Part shown: positions 11,401 to 20,406 of the stretch, piece after piece | How the letters are laid out: the number at the start of each line of letters is the position of its first letter | How positions within the stretch are numbered: position 1 is the first letter of the stretch | Assembly: GCA_963575745.1 (NCBI GenBank) | Contig: CAUYUJ010016296.1 | Location: forward strand, 161,289 to 225,288 | Length of the DNA: 64,000 nucleotides | From: Prorocentrum cordatum | Taxonomy: Eukaryota; Sar; Dinophyceae; Prorocentrales; Prorocentraceae | Reading direction: 5' to 3' | Made by a program: the position numbers and the translations under genes | The notes under the pieces: generated by a model | Databases searched by the model: none | Seen by the model: the letters and a program-made list of their open reading frames with translations, nothing else | Told to the model about the DNA's origin: nothing

Positions 11401-12260
11401 AAGCGCTAGTCTGAAGTATCTAGATGTCCGAACTCGCTCTGATACCAGCGCTGGGTCCGCAAAAACTTTTTGGACTCTGCTATTCTTTAAGAACTCGCTC
11501 TGCTACCAGGGCTCGGTCCGAAAAGCTATTCGTATTCGGCTCATTTATTCTGAGATGATGATGCTGGCTTTCTTGATGTATGTCGAGCTGCAGTGAGCTA
11601 GAGAGCTCTTCGGCACAGCAATCAGACGAACATCATTAGGAGCGCTAGTTCGGAGTTTCTAGATGTCTGAGATCATCGGTCTGCTACCAGCGTTCGACTC
11701 AAACAAACTATTTGTACAGTGCTATCTTTTTCTGAGATGATAATAGTTTTCTTCACTTCGTTCGAGCTGTAGGCTGGGTAATAAGCTGATAAGCACTTCT
11801 CGAAGGTTCTTCTTCCTCTTCAGCTCCGCCTCCTCCTTCTCCTTCTTCTTCCTCCTCTCCTCTCCTCTCCTCCTCCTGCTCCTCCCCCATTTCCTCCTCC
11901 TTCTCCTTCCCTTCCTCCTTCATTTGCTCCTTCTGCTCTCTCTATTCTCTTCCTTCTTTCTTCTTCCTTTTTTCTCAGTCTCCTCCCCTTCATGATCATC
12001 GTCCCTCTTCTCCCCCTCCACCCTTCCCCCTCCTGCTCGTCATTCCTCTTGCTCCTTCTCCTCCTTATTCTCTTCCTCAGCCTTCTCCATCTTCTTCTCC
12101 GCAGTCTTTTCCTCCACGTGCTCCTCCATGAAACCGCGCGCTCGCGCGAGCGGGGTGCGAGATTGCCGCGCCCGCATCCTATCCATGTATATCGCAAGGA
12201 AGCTACGAATTCCCGGCGGTAGCCAAGGCTGACGGTTTACCGCCGGCTCCCAGTATGGCT
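11400..12260. repeat. diverged monomers, pyrimidine tract, GC box, hairpin
   Basis: Two to three very diverged monomers (11400-11800) precede a ~320-bp CTTCTCC tract (11800-12120), the GC box (12118-12180) and a hairpin (about 12210-12254). Confidence 0.7.
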
Positions 12261-12404
12261 GCATACAAGGTTTCCTGAATTATCGCAGTGGGGTGCGACC
12301 TACCACACCATTCCTTCACCATTGGGCCCTCGCCTAATAGCCCGCAGAAAGACCCCTGGGAGCGAGCATTGGATGCCCTCGTTTGGAGGGTCATCGCCTC
12401 CAGC

Positions 12405-12430
12405 GTTTTTTTTTTTTTTTTTTGTTTTTT

Positions 12431-12466
<36 letters not shown>

Positions 12467-12685
12467 CGCATTTCACGATCAGAGATTGTGAATTGACTGC
12501 CGCCGAGGCGCTCGCGCGCGCCCTCCGCTTAGACTTGCTAGGCTCGCTAGGCGCTCTGTCGGGCGGCGCTGCGGACAGTGCCTTGGGGCCCGCGAAAACA
12601 AAAAACAAGGTTGACGGTTTGCCGCCGACTTCTAATTTCTTGGGATCGATTTTTAAATTAATTTCTCGAAATTCGATCATTCGGT

Positions 12686-12721
<36 letters not shown>

Positions 12722-12960
12722 CCCCCCCGCATTTCACGATCAGAGATTGTGAATTGACTGCCGCCGAGGCGCTCGCGCGCGCCCTCCGCTTAGACTTGCT
12801 AGGCTCGCTAGGCGCTCTGTCGGGCGGCGCTGCGGACAGTGCCTTGGGGCCCGCGAAAACAAAAAACAAGGTTGACGGTTTGCCGCCGACTTCTAATTTC
12901 TTGGGATCGATTTTTAAATTAATTTCTCGAAATTCGATCATTCGGTAGAGTTTCAACATT
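12405..12960. repeat. 221-bp direct duplication with poly-T spacers
   Basis: The segments 12468-12688 and 12729-12949 appear identical by eye over 221 bases, offset by 261. Each is preceded by a long T run (about 12405-12466 and 12689-12721). The duplicated segment contains a variant of the hairpin right arm ('ggttgacggtttgccgccga') and 'atttctcgaaattcgatcattcggtaga' from the head module. Identity this high in a field of diverged repeats means a very recent duplication or an assembly artefact. Confidence 0.85.
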
Positions 12961-13017
12961 TTGCCCCCCCATCTTCGACCTTATTTCCGCTAGCCATCTT
13001 GATCTCAAGTCGATCCT

Positions 13018-13050
13018 TTTTTTTTTTTTGGGGGGGGGGGGGGGGGGTTG

Positions 13051-13091
<41 letters not shown>

Positions 13092-13096
13092 AACTG

Positions 13097-13135
<39 letters not shown>
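13018..13135. repeat. poly-T/poly-G run and (TA)n microsatellite
   Basis: A T run and a G run (13018-13047) are followed by (TA)n at about 13051-13088 and 13101-13128, interrupted by 'gcaaactgatatg'. It is embedded in a broken head module. Confidence 0.95.
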
Positions 13136-13139
<4 letters not shown>

Positions 13140-13140
<1 letters not shown>

Positions 13141-13720
13141 GAAATAAACACCCAGACGGGATCGGCTGTGTTGTGTCATCTTTCGAGGTGCTGTCGGTTT
13201 TTCATTAATCCGAGCTGTAGATGAGCTACAGAGCTGTTCGGCACAGCGATCAAACAAACCATCAGGAACACGAGTCTTAAGTTTCTAGATGCCTGGGATC
13301 AGTCTCCTACCAGAGCCCGGACCAAACAATTATTCGTAGTCTGCTAATCTTAAAGAGATGATGCTAGTTTTGTATGCTTCATTCGAGCTGTAGGCCGGCT
13401 ACGGAGCTGGGAAGGACTTCTCGAAACAGAAAGTCATCAGGCACATGTGGCTACGACATCTGCATTCGGCCTGCAACCAAAACTGCGACTCAACGACTAT
13501 TCGTATTGTAAATATGTTTTGAGATATGATGTGCGTTTCCTCAAGTCATTTCGAGCTCTATTCAGGCCAGCCGCGGGGCTGAAATGCACGCCGATCGACA
13601 GGGGATGCTGAGAAGCATGCGTCTAAAGTATCTAGACGCCTGATATCAGTCTGCTACCAGAGCTGCGATCAAATAATTGTTCACACTCTTCCATTTTCAT
13701 GAGAGGCGGTGTTGGGTTGA
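13140..13720. repeat. ~175-bp monomers, diverged subfamily
   Basis: Anchors 'cgagctgtagatgagctacagagctgttcgg' (about 13210), 'cgagctgtaggccggctacggagctggg' (about 13385) and 'cgagctctattcaggccagccgcggggctg' (about 13552). The subfamily uses 'aggc.ggctacggagctg' in place of the earlier 'agatgagctacagagctg'. Confidence 0.7.
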
Positions 13721-15030
13721 CCGTGGAGCTTCCCTAAGGGCGAAGCGGCAAAGCTTAAGAATAATTTGGGCGCGCTGGCGGGCTAGTTGGTTCGAAAAAT
13801 CTCGACAGAAGTTTTTGTTTGGCCTATTTAAGATCAGTTTTTCGAAATTCAACAATTCGGTGGGTTTCTTATATTTCCCTCCATGTTCGATTTTGTTCCC
13901 GCTCGCCATCTTGATCTCAGGTCGATCGGCTGGATAGTACTGTCAAGAAGCACTCAGGCGGGATCGGCTGTTAAGTGTCATTTCGGCAGATGTTGACTGC
14001 TTTTCGTAACTTAACTCGAGCTGTGGAAGAGTTGCAGCGCTGTTCGGCACAGCGCTCGAAACCAAATCGTCAGCGGCGCTAGTCTCGAGTACCTAAATGC
14101 TCGAGGTCGGTCTGCTACCAGAGTTCTGACCAAACAACTATTTGTACTCTGCTATGTTTTAAGAGGTGGTGTCTACTGCATTCGAGCTGCAGGCTGGCTA
14201 CGGAGCTGGGGAGCAGTTTTCCGCACGGAGAATCGCCAGGCACATCCGCCCATGGTATCGAGGCGTCGGAATTCGGCTTGCAATCGGAGCTGTGACTCAA
14301 AACCTGTTCGCGAAGATCTTACGAGAGATGCTGTGCGCTTCCTCAATTCGATTCGAGCTCTAGGCCAGCATGCGGAGCTGAGATGCACGCCGGTCGACAG
14401 GAAATGCTCAAACGCACCAGTCTAAATATACAGACGCCTGAAATCGGTCTTCTCTCAGAGCTGCGACCAAATAACTATTTGCAGTCTTTCATTTTTATGA
14501 GAAGCGGTGTTGGTGTTCGGTGCTTCGAGTTTTAGGCAAGCTAGGGAGCTGGAAAGCACGCTGCTCAACAGAAAATCATCAGACAAAGTCGCCTAGAGTA
14601 CCGAGACGTCTGAGACTGGTCTGCTACCAGAGCTAGAACTGAAAAGCTACTCGGGCTCTGCAATTTTTTGTGAGAACTGATGTTTGTATTCTGTGCTCAA
14701 ATCGAGCTGTAGGCTAGATGCGGAGCTCAGATATCGACCAATCGACAGGAAATGCTGGGAAGCGCTATGTCAAAGCATTTAGACGGCTGAGATCGGTCAG
14801 CTACCAGAACTGCGACTATACAACTAGTTGCGCTCCTCAAATTTTAGATAGGCGGTGTTGGTTTTCCCTACTTAATTCGAGCTGTCGGCAAGCTACGGGG
14901 CCGGGAAGCAGACCTGTTCGAATGGGAATTGTTATGAGCGCTAGTGTGCAGTATCGAGACGAACTCGAGCTGTGGACAAGCAAGGAGCTGTCAAGCACAT
15001 TTCTACGAAACCGCACTCTCGCGCGCGCGG
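13720..15030. repeat. head module copy followed by diverged monomers
   Basis: The head module (about 13720-13995) is followed by about six diverged monomers of the 'aggctggctacggagctggg' subfamily up to about 14990, then a short GC-box remnant ('cgcactctcgcgcgcgcggaatg'). Confidence 0.75.
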
Positions 15031-15032
15031 AA

Positions 15033-15680
15033 TGACTCGTAGAGCTTCCCTAAGAGCGAAGCGGCGAAGCTTAAGAGTAATTCGGGCGCGCTGGCGGGCT
15101 AGTTGGCGCGAAAAATCTTTGTAGTTTTAAATCAGTTTCTCGAAATTCAGCATTTCGTTAGAACTCCAGTATTTTTTTTGCCCCCATCTTCGACCTTATT
15201 CCCGCTCGCCATCTGGACTTGAGATCGATCGGGTGGATATACCAATATTTTTGTCACGTGTAGTGGGTTATGCCTCGTCTGCCTGTCAAATTCTCAGGTC
15301 CGTAGCTGCAATATTACAATAAAAAGACGTAGAAGAACCGACTTCGTGTAAAACTCCAAATATACATTCTGCGAGTTTTGAAGCTGATATTCGAGGAAGC
15401 TTTCTCCTCGTAGTCTGAGCACTAATTCGCGTTCGGGAGCTCTATAGGATCCCGGCGGTAACATGGTTGACGGTTTACCGCCGGCTCCCAGTTGTGAGAG
15501 ATTTGACCGCTCGTTTTTTTATAACCAGTATTCTTCGCACCTGTAGTGGGTTATTCAGGTCCGCAGCTGCAGTATTACTATCGAAACACTCGGCGGAACC
15601 GACGTCGGGTGAAAATCCAAAAACATGTATTTCGAGTGTTTAAGCTGATGCTGAAGAAAGCTTTCTTATCGTGTTGCCCT
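15033..15680. repeat. last head module, two ~200-bp modules, hairpin
   Basis: Head module (15033-15235), ~200-bp module (15250-15430), hairpin (about 15451-15492) and a second ~200-bp module (15510-15670). This is the right edge of the satellite field. Confidence 0.75.
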
Positions 15681-15769
15681 CCCCGGATTCCTATGCTTCC
15701 CCTATTTCTCATGTCTATGTCTATGCCTATGTCAATGCCTCCCCCTAGCTGCTGTGCCTGCGCCCATGC

Positions 15770-15860
15770 CAATGCCTGCCTGCCTGCCTGCTTGCTTGCT
15801 TGCGCGCTTGCACGCTTGCTTGCTTGCATGCTTGCTTGCTTGCTTGCTTGCACGCTTAGT
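15770..15860. repeat. (TTGC/CCTG)n tetranucleotide repeat
   Basis: Runs of 'cctg' and 'cttg' tetramers with occasional 'cgcg' interruptions. Confidence 0.85.
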
Positions 15861-16059
15861 CGCCTGCTGAGCTGTGGATTCCAAGGATGCTTGATTCCGT
15901 TGATTCCTGTCTTTAATCTATTCGGAGTCCACGCTGGCTGATATTTCCAAACCATCCTGTGGTGTTGGGTTCTCGTTTTGAAGTGACAGCGTCCCGCGTC
16001 CCCCTCCTTTCTCCTTCCCCATCCCACTCCTCCCTTCTCTCGCCCTGGCCTCTGTTCTT

Positions 16060-16402
16060 TCGCGTGCCGATTTCGGCGCGCCCCTCGCGCGGTTCGTGGC
16101 CCCATTGTGAGCTCCACCGAAAGCGCCAGTGACAGCGTCCCCATGCGCCGACACTGCCCACCGCATGCCCATTTCGGCACAACCCTCACACGGTCCGTGG
16201 CCCCACGGGGAGCTCCACCGAAGGCCCCAGTGACAGCGTCCAGATGCGCCCACACCGCCCGCCGCATGCCCATTTCGGCACAAACCTCACGTCCGTGGCC
16301 GCATAGGGGAGTTCCACCGAAGGCCCCAGCGTCCGCATGCGCCCGCCCCGCCCACCGCATGCTCATTCTGGCACAACCCTCACGCGGTCCGTGGCCCCAT
16401 TA
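16060..16402. repeat. ~100-bp tandem repeat, about 3.5 copies
   Basis: 'ttcggca(c/g)a.ccctca.acggtccgtggcccca....gagctccaccgaaggccccag.gacagcgtcc' recurs with starts near 16066, 16171, 16271 and 16365 (period about 94-106). Reading frames on both strands repeat accordingly and are not taken as genes. Confidence 0.8.
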
Positions 16403-16845
16403 GGAGCTAAGTACAGAAATTAATGCGTAATCACATACATAAACACATAGATAAAGCAGAATACCTAAAGTGCAGATTCGTTAACGTGCGCATTGGTTAC
16501 GGCTCTTTTTATCCCCATCTTCTGTCCAGACACAATCAGCTCCTTTCTTTCCTCCACGCTTCCTCGGGCTCCTTCATGTGAGAACCTGTTCATGCCGCGA
16601 CGTCCTGGTGCATCGGTGCAGCAGCTCTGGCGCCGGTTCACGAGCACGCCACGTGCGCGACAGTCATCGCGCTGGTAGTTGGCACTAGGTTGTTCCAGCG
16701 GCCAGCTTGCAGTCCCTATCAGCGGCCAGAGTGAGAAGTGTAGCTTGTTCCTGCAACGAGAGGCGCAGACAACTCGTTGACACCAGACTTGGTGTGCCAT
16801 ATTTTACGTTGAAGCCTGCCTGAGGAGCATCGCCAAAAGGAACCA
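16403..16845. other. unassigned sequence
   Basis: Unique sequence with no recognised gene, repeat or RNA feature. Short frames exist on both strands but show nothing recognisable. Confidence 0.4.
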
Positions 16846-17009
16846 GTGTGTGCCCATTCGAGCCGAGCATAGTTATCCAGGGGCACTTGCTACTCATAGC
16901 GATGCGCTAAATCTACCTGGAGTTAGGAATGTCGTGTATGTCTCGCATACGGAGCGCGCGATGAGCCTGGTGCAAATGAAGGCAGCGATCAAAAGCAAGA
17001 GTCGGATCT

Positions 17010-17681
17010 ATGCCAGGAGACGCCTGCAATATTGCCAAGCAGCCTGGGCCTAAGATTCGTTTTCCCGCCAGGCAGAACCTCGAGAGCTGCTCAAATGTAA
17101 AGAAACAGGGCAAGCGCTTGAGTTTGACAGCTTGGGTCCGTATTGCATCCATCGTCGCGGACGCTTGGGCAACAAACCTCAAAGATTGCGCCCTTCAGTC
17201 GAGGCGTCTCAGAGAAAATCAGGACGGAGCGTATCATGGATTTTACATGTTCTTCCACGACGAGCACCGACAGGGACTTCGGCATTTGCGCCGCGCGATC
17301 TCCGATGCGCGCGTAGGTCGGCACTGCGCACGTACCTATTCCTTGCATGCATGTTCAAATGTTTATTGCACTATCACCATGCAGCACTGGCGGGCGCGCG
17401 CGGTAGGATCGTTGACCGCTGGTGGGCAGGGGGGGCAGCAGGATAATGTTCTCGAGCCGTTGTTTGCTTCGCAAATTCTTGAAGTGCAGATCGAGCGTTG
17501 GTGGGGGGAACCATTCAGAAGAATGCCGACAGAGTATTGGGCATTGAGCGAGCGGCCTTGCATCAGTCATTTTGAGGACGACCCAGAGACGCGAGTGGGC
17601 CAGCCAGAGATGGCAATATTTCTGAAGGTGGAGCCGACGCAAATGGACGGACATACGTCGATGTCTCGACGTCGCGCTTGA
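17010..17681 (+). CDS. unassigned ORF, 223 codons
   Basis: An open frame of ordinary amino-acid composition, unlike the low-complexity frames around it. The middle part (about residues 70-110) is rich in Arg, His and aromatic residues. A possible globular stretch with Trp-Trp lies near residue 165. No domain family is recognised and no signal peptide or membrane segment is visible. The upstream frame at 16850-17053 overlaps in another phase, so this could be an exon or a decayed retroelement piece rather than a complete gene. Confidence 0.25.
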   Translation: MPGDACNIAKQPGPKIRFPARQNLESCSNVKKQGKRLSLTAWVRIASIVADAWATNLKDCALQSRRLRENQDGAYHGFYMFFHDEHRQGLRHLRRAISDARVGRHCARTYSLHACSNVYCTITMQHWRARAVGSLTAGGQGGQQDNVLEPLFASQILEVQIERWWGEPFRRMPTEYWALSERPCISHFEDDPETRVGQPEMAIFLKVEPTQMDGHTSMSRRRA

Positions 17682-17689
17682 TGACTACG

Positions 17690-18220
17690 ACACTGAGGTC
17701 TTACCGGAAGCAATGGTCGCAGGAATTTGGAGCCATGCGCAACCGATAGAAAACATCGCGCGAGTCCAACAGCCTAGGTTGCGACCGCCCAATCACATAC
17801 CACCATGACTACAAGCCAACCTGTGCATTGGAGAAGGGACGGCGGCGTCGCCCTTCATATTCTGGCATGAGTACCGGTGAGTGAGAGCTGTACCAGCGTC
17901 CGCAAAACGCCATTTAGAAGGCACGAGTCTGCCCTGACATCGGTTCCAAATGCAGTGCGGCAGTCGTGTAACGAGTCAGTGGGGAGCGCGGTAAGACGTG
18001 CGCGTCATCAGCAATGTGTTGTACAGGTCGTTTGGGTCGAGGAAAAGTGTTCGGTAATGCCTCTGTAAGAAACGGAGGTGCGAACAAATAAATCTCGAAT
18101 TGCTGCGGTGCTTTTCAGTCGTAGGGGCTCCGGCCAGAGGGCCCGTCCATTTTTTGCATTTGCGCCGAGGTAAAAGGAGCGCCATATTGGCGCCATCGGC
18201 ATAATTTCTCCTCTTCTCCG
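17690..18220. other. unassigned sequence
   Basis: No gene, repeat or RNA structure recognised. Confidence 0.4.
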
Positions 18221-18600
18221 TTTTCGCTCCTTTTTGATTTCTGCACTTATCATCCTCCTCCTTCTTCGCCCTCTTCTCCCCGCGCCATTCCCATTCTGCT
18301 CCTTCCGCATTTCTCAGTTCTCCTCAGCCTCTTCGACCTCTTCCCTATCTGCTGTTGAACTCCTCCTTCTTTTCTCCGTCTTCCCTCCTGCTATTATTTT
18401 TTCCTCCCCTCCCGCCTCATCCTCCCTTCGCTTCCCCCTGTTTCTCCTTCTTCCTCGTGCTTCCTTGTCCCCCGTTCTATCATTGCTCCCACCTCCGTTC
18501 CCTTTCTCCTTCTTCCTCTTGCTGCGTATTCCTCCTTCCTCTTCGGCCCTTTTTCCTCCTGACGTTTTCAGTCTGTTCGTCCGTCGCTTTATCGTCCTCG
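18215..18600. repeat. pyrimidine-rich tract
   Basis: CTCCTT/CTTCCT-rich for nearly 400 bases, with no fixed period. Frames encode only Ser/Leu/Pro/Phe strings. Confidence 0.8.
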
Positions 18601-19160
18601 GAAATTCTCGGAATCCTCTCTTCGTTCTTCGCGCCCAAGGCGGGGTCGTTTTTTGTCTTCAAGGATAATGCCGGTGGGCGTTGGCGAGTGCTTCTCCGAG
18701 GCGAGCTTTCGATTGAGAGGGGCAGATTTGCGTCGCAGGTGTCCTAACACTAACAAGGGAGGACGAGCATATATGAAGTCAAGTGTAGCTAGGACTGCGC
18801 CGAGACACCGCTTAACCCGTTTCTCTGTAGTTGCGGAACCTCCAGGAAATATGTAAGGTGGATCTCAAATAAGTAATCAACTCACATTGCATACTTTGGG
18901 TCTGATGTTTCAAAAAGATCGTTAACAATTGTGCTCGTTTGCTTTTGTTACAGTCGCAGGCATTGTCTCACGCATTTCCCAATCATGTATTTCTGTAACA
19001 TTTCCCTGGGGCTGCCTACGTCATTCGGTGAAATATGCGTTGGTAGCTGAGCATGGGTATTTCTTGCTTTCGCCGTGGATTTGTTCCCAGGGCCGTGCTT
19101 GCACTGTGGATTCTTATCTGGCCTGTCAAGTAATCGGAATGGCCCGCTGTGATTTAGTAT
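18600..19160. other. unassigned sequence
   Basis: Unique sequence of more balanced composition. Nothing recognisable on either strand. Confidence 0.4.
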
Positions 19161-19164
19161 GGTG

Positions 19165-19530
19165 CCCTCTCGTTGGGCCGTCGTCGTGGGCGCCTCATGG
19201 GCGCCCCGTGCGCTGGGTGGGCCCGCCGGGGTTTCGGCTGGTGCCCCGTTGCCCGTTGTGGGTCGTGGGCGCCCGTGCGCGGGTTGGGTCCGCCGAGGTT
19301 TCGCTTGGCGCTCCGGCTGGTGGCTGGTCGGTCGTGGTTGCTTCGTGGACGCCCTGTGTGCTGGGCGGGTCCGCTGGGGTCTCGGCTGTTGCCCAGTCGG
19401 TGTACGGTCGTGGTCGCCTCGTTGGCGACCCCGTGGGCTAGGTGGGTCCTTAGAAGTTTTGCCCGGTGCGCGGTCGGTGGCCACTTCTGGGCATCTCGTG
19501 GGCGCCCCGAGCGCTCGGTGCACCACCAAC
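19165..19530. repeat. ~73-bp GC-rich tandem repeat, about 5 copies
   Basis: Units share 'gtcgtggtcgcctcgtgg.cgcccc.gtgcgctgggtgggtccgc.ggggttt.gc..g.tgcccggt'. Starts are near 19179, 19252, 19327, 19399 and 19470. Repetitive Trp/Gly/Val frames result. The array lies about 440 bp upstream of the host gene's predicted start. Confidence 0.75.
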
Positions 19531-19966
19531 AAAGCTTGCGTGTTGTCCAAGTACTTGACACCGCATACATTGCACCACGCATCTTGCAATACACAGCATG
19601 CGCCGCTTAGCTTACGACGCATACCTTGCACCACATACCTGACACCGCACATCCAACACCGCATAGATGTGCACCACAAGCCTACACACCGAGAGTGCAA
19701 TAATCATTCTTCAGGGCCCATGCTGGCACATGTGCATGATAGACTGAGTTATGCAATGCCATCGCTGCTGCAGGCAGCGGTGCCTTCTTGCGCAGCAAAT
19801 CACAGGGAGTAGGACGACGTGGAGGACGTCACTGTCCGTGCTCCTCATCATTTTTTGTTCTGCCGCCCCCGCTTTTTGACCCCGTGGCCGCATAGCCACA
19901 ACTTCAGCCGAGAGCTCACTCACCGCACCCTCATAACTATCAGACTTCGCACACTACTATTCATCC

Positions 19967-20406
19967 ATGTCTTCGTTATCTTCCGCCCTCCCTGACAGAC
20001 GGCGTCGCGCAATGCACAGGGGGGCTGCGCTCGTGCTGTTCTTCGCGTACGCGACGATCACGCATGCCTCGGAGATCAGCACCTCCGATCGCGCGCTCGA
20101 ATCACAGGCGCGTAAAAGTGTCGACTGTGTAGACACGTTCTTGGTGCAGACCTCAGGGGCCGTGTCGCACGAGGAGCACAAATACACTCGGGACGGTCAT
20201 TCCCAGCACACTTCGCTCCACACTGGAACATTGTCGCGACTGTTTGCATCAGTGCGGGAGTTTTTCGTGCATGAAGCAGCAACACCAGCACCGACTGTAT
20301 GTGTGGATACTGAAGCTACGAATCGTATGGGTAACGGATGTGATGCTTATGCGTACAATCACTCAGAGCCATGGGACGGTATCTGTTTCGACCCTTACTA
20401 TCGAAG
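19967..20406 (+). CDS. exon 1: signal peptide and first Cys-rich motif
   Basis: ATG at 19967 opens a frame with basic residues (PDRRRR) followed by a hydrophobic segment, a good secretory signal. A ~75-residue linker follows, then '[12 protein letters not shown]' and 'GICFDPYY', matching the start of the second module at about 26205-26310 almost residue for residue. Beyond 20401 the match stops and minisatellite begins, so the exon ends there or within a few bases. A GC donor at 20407 preserves phase with exon 2. Confidence 0.7.

Noticed and set aside
15578-16366. 262-codon minus-strand frame with repeated segments
   Set aside because: Follows the ~100-bp tandem repeat and the TTGC repeat; no domain seen.
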